Assembly (NCBI GenBank): GCA_013815395.1
Contig: JACDGH010000177.1
Location: forward strand, 1 to 5,846
Direction of reading: 5' to 3'
Length of the DNA: 5,846 bases
Origin: Parachlamydiaceae bacterium
GTDB lineage: Bacteria; Chlamydiota; Chlamydiia; Chlamydiales; Parachlamydiaceae
Position 1 is the stretch's first letter. Every line of letters begins with the position of its first letter. Position numbers and translations under genes: made by a program. Under the pieces are notes generated by a model that saw nothing but the letters and a program-made list of their open reading frames with translations, was not told the origin of the DNA and did not search any database. Positions 4,344-5,846 of the stretch are shown piece after piece.

Positions 4344-5330
4344 ATGACAGTGGCATCATGGACAATAGGTGTTGATTTAGGCGGGACAAAACTAGATGTC
4401 GGCATGGTCGACATGTCAGGTAAAATCGTTGATAGGGTGCTTATAAAAACGAGGGTTAAGGAAGGTTCTAAAGTAGTTATTCAGGACATTGTTGCGGCAA
4501 TAAGAGCGTTGCAGGCAAAAAATAGTGAAAAAGTCATTCTTAGCATTGGCGTCGGTATTGCCGGACAAATCGATAGCAAAACAGGTGACGTGCGTTTTGC
4601 TCCGAATTTAAATTGGACTGATGTTCCCTTGCAAACAGAATTGAGCAAGGCCTTAAAGCTTCCTGTTTATGTGCTCAACGATGTGCGCGCAGCCACTTGG
4701 GGCGAATGGTTGTATGGTGCCGGAAAGGGAAGTAATGATATCATCTGCATATTTGTGGGTACTGGGATCGGTGGGGGAGTGATCAGTGACGGCAAAATGC
4801 TGCTTGGTTGCAGTAATAGTGCCGGAGAAATTGGGCACATAACCATTGATGTAAATGGTCCTAAATGTACGTGCGGAAACTATGGCTGCTTCGAAGCGCT
4901 TGCTTCGGGTTGGGCAATCGCTCGACGTGCCAAGGAATCTGTTGTTAAACATCCTGATAGTGGAAAACCATTATTAGAGCTTGTCAATGGCAAAATAGAT
5001 GATTTATCAGCCAAACATGTCCTTGAATTATCTCATTCAGGCGATTTATTGGCTAGATCGATAGTTCAAGAGGTCAGTGTGGACCTCGTAGCTGGGATTG
5101 CAGGATTGGTGAATGCATTTAACCCTCAAAGAGTAATTATGGGTGGGGGGATTATCTATGGTTACCCAGAGTTCATTGAAGAAATCCGTTTAGGAGTTTC
5201 TAAAAGGGCTTTGAAAGTGGCAGTTGAACATTTGCAAATTATTCAAGCGTCTTTGCATGCAGATGCAGGTGTTATAGGAGCGGCAGCTTATGCTCGAGGT
5301 GTTTGTAATCAAGGAGGAAATCATGGTTAA
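4344..5330 (+). CDS. ROK-family sugar kinase, probable glucokinase
   Basis: This cytosolic kinase probably phosphorylates glucose or a related hexose with ATP at the entry to glycolysis. The 328 residues match normal ROK glucokinase length. Visible motifs are the ATP phosphate loop DLGGTK (11-16), NLNW (88-91), LND with catalytic Asp113, VGTGIGGG (138-145), AGEIGH (160-165) with Glu162 and His165, and the ROK zinc motif CTCGNYGCFE (175-184), where Cys175, Cys177 and Cys182 join His165. MGGGI (266-270) is the adenosine-side glycine motif. No DNA-binding helix-turn-helix precedes it, so it is a kinase rather than a ROK repressor. The ATG at 4344 follows AGGGGAG closely and puts the phosphate loop where the family has it; an in-frame GTG at 4293 would add 17 unrelated residues. 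Its 3' end overlaps the HAD gene by 8 bases. Glucose is the likeliest substrate, but N-acetyl sugars cannot be excluded. Confidence 0.92.
   Translation: MTVASWTIGVDLGGTKLDVGMVDMSGKIVDRVLIKTRVKEGSKVVIQDIVAAIRALQAKNSEKVILSIGVGIAGQIDSKTGDVRFAPNLNWTDVPLQTELSKALKLPVYVLNDVRAATWGEWLYGAGKGSNDIICIFVGTGIGGGVISDGKMLLGCSNSAGEIGHITIDVNGPKCTCGNYGCFEALASGWAIARRAKESVVKHPDSGKPLLELVNGKIDDLSAKHVLELSHSGDLLARSIVQEVSVDLVAGIAGLVNAFNPQRVIMGGGIIYGYPEFIEEIRLGVSKRALKVAVEHLQIIQASLHADAGVIGAAAYARGVCNQGGNHG
5311..5317 (+). promoter_or_regulatory. Strong ribosome binding site inside the kinase 3' end
   Basis: AAGGAGG lies five bases before the ATG at 5323, within the last codons of the ROK kinase. It fixes the start of the HAD gene and indicates translational coupling of the two. 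Confidence 0.85.
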
Positions 5331-5846
5331 TCAAATTACGACCCTTTTCTGCGATATAGGAGGGGTTTTATTAACGAATGGATGGGATCGGAATATTCGA
5401 AAAAATGCAGCAGAACAGTTTGATATGGACTTTGAAGAATTTGAGAATCGGCATCAATTGTGTTTTTATCTTTTTGAAATAGGTAAGATTAGTTTAAAAG
5501 AGTATCTTGAAGAAACTGTATTTTATAAAGAGCGCTCCTTTACCATGGAAAAGTTTATCGATTTCATGCATGCTCAATCTAAACCTTATGATGAGATGAT
5601 TGCTTTTGTTAAGGAGTTAAAAGATAAGTATCATCTCAAAGTTGTCATTCTTAGTAATGAGGGGAGAGAATTGACTGATTATCGTCAGAAAAAATTTGCT
5701 CTAACGGATTTTGCTGACTTTTTTGTAGTTTCTTCGTATGTCCATTTGCGTAAACCTGACAAGGACATTTTCCAGCTAGCTCTCGATCTAGTGCAAACTC
5801 CTCCTGAAAGCATTATTTATATAGATGACCGTGGATGGTTTATAGA
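5323..5846 (+). CDS. HAD-superfamily phosphatase-like protein (3' end cut by window)
   Basis: The first 174 codons are present and the frame is open at the window edge. Haloacid dehalogenase-fold motifs appear in order: motif I CDIGGVL with nucleophile Asp11, a helical cap region (about 20-85), motif II ILSNEG (Ser111), motif III RKPD (Lys144), and motif IV YIDDRGWF (Asp168, Asp169). The motif I form D-I-G-G instead of D-x-D, followed by a four-helix cap, is typical of subfamily IA proteins of the YihX / epoxide-hydrolase N-terminal type. YihX dephosphorylates glucose-1-phosphate. Lacking the usual second Asp, some members are weak or altered phosphatases. It overlaps the glucokinase-like gene, so a sugar-phosphate substrate is a sensible inference but not shown. 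Only about 25-30 residues should be missing, judging from family length near 200. Confidence 0.85.
   Translation, partial: MVNQITTLFCDIGGVLLTNGWDRNIRKNAAEQFDMDFEEFENRHQLCFYLFEIGKISLKEYLEETVFYKERSFTMEKFIDFMHAQSKPYDEMIAFVKELKDKYHLKVVILSNEGRELTDYRQKKFALTDFADFFVVSSYVHLRKPDKDIFQLALDLVQTPPESIIYIDDRGWFI

Noticed and set aside
4653..4952. Minus-strand open frame of 99 codons
   Set aside because: It lies opposite the central motifs of the ROK kinase and is a shadow of its codon pattern.

Overview
This AT-rich bacterial window has two halves. Bases 1 to about 2030 are a degenerate accessory region around one intact tRNA gene. Bases 2033 to 5846 are intact, ordinary-looking coding sequence. The organism cannot be named from the sequence alone. 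Low G+C, a ROK-type glucokinase-like gene, and decayed serine recombinase, primase and integrase genes beside a tRNA would fit an amoeba-associated intracellular bacterium such as an environmental chlamydia (Parachlamydiaceae). That is an inference held with modest confidence.

Layout, left half. A clear intrinsic terminator (26-54, +) ends something lying mostly outside the window. Next comes a frameshifted 3' part of a large serine recombinase (129-443, +), then a poorly readable stretch with a possible broken minus-strand gene (601-826). After it lie two fused pieces of a Toprim/D5-type phage or plasmid primase-helicase (813-1101, +), and the frameshifted N-terminal end of a tyrosine integrase (1286-1036, -). 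About 240 bases further is an intact tRNA-Ser(CGA) on the minus strand (1608-1522). The integrase remnant lies just past the 3' end of the tRNA, the usual layout of an element integrated at a tRNA gene. The best reading is the ruin of an integrated plasmid, phage or island. Beyond the tRNA, 1763-1995 holds an unexplained segment that is much richer in G+C.

Layout, right half. Two genes on the minus strand encode an unrecognised multi-pass membrane protein (2752-2033) and a protein whose backbone follows triosephosphate isomerase from end to end (4003-2990). In the second, the catalytic Lys, His and Glu positions and the phosphate-binding loops have all changed, and a low-complexity tail has been added; it looks like a TIM-fold pseudoenzyme. 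Its upstream region carries a possible minus-strand promoter, a 24-bp hairpin whose only two irregular pairs are G-U wobbles in minus-strand RNA, a U-run, and a second possible promoter.

Divergent from it, on the plus strand, a ROK-family sugar kinase (4344-5330) overlaps by 8 bases a HAD-family phosphatase-like gene (5323 to the window end, incomplete). The last two form an apparent translationally coupled operon in sugar-phosphate metabolism. The TIM-like protein next to it is descended from a glycolytic enzyme but is probably not one now.
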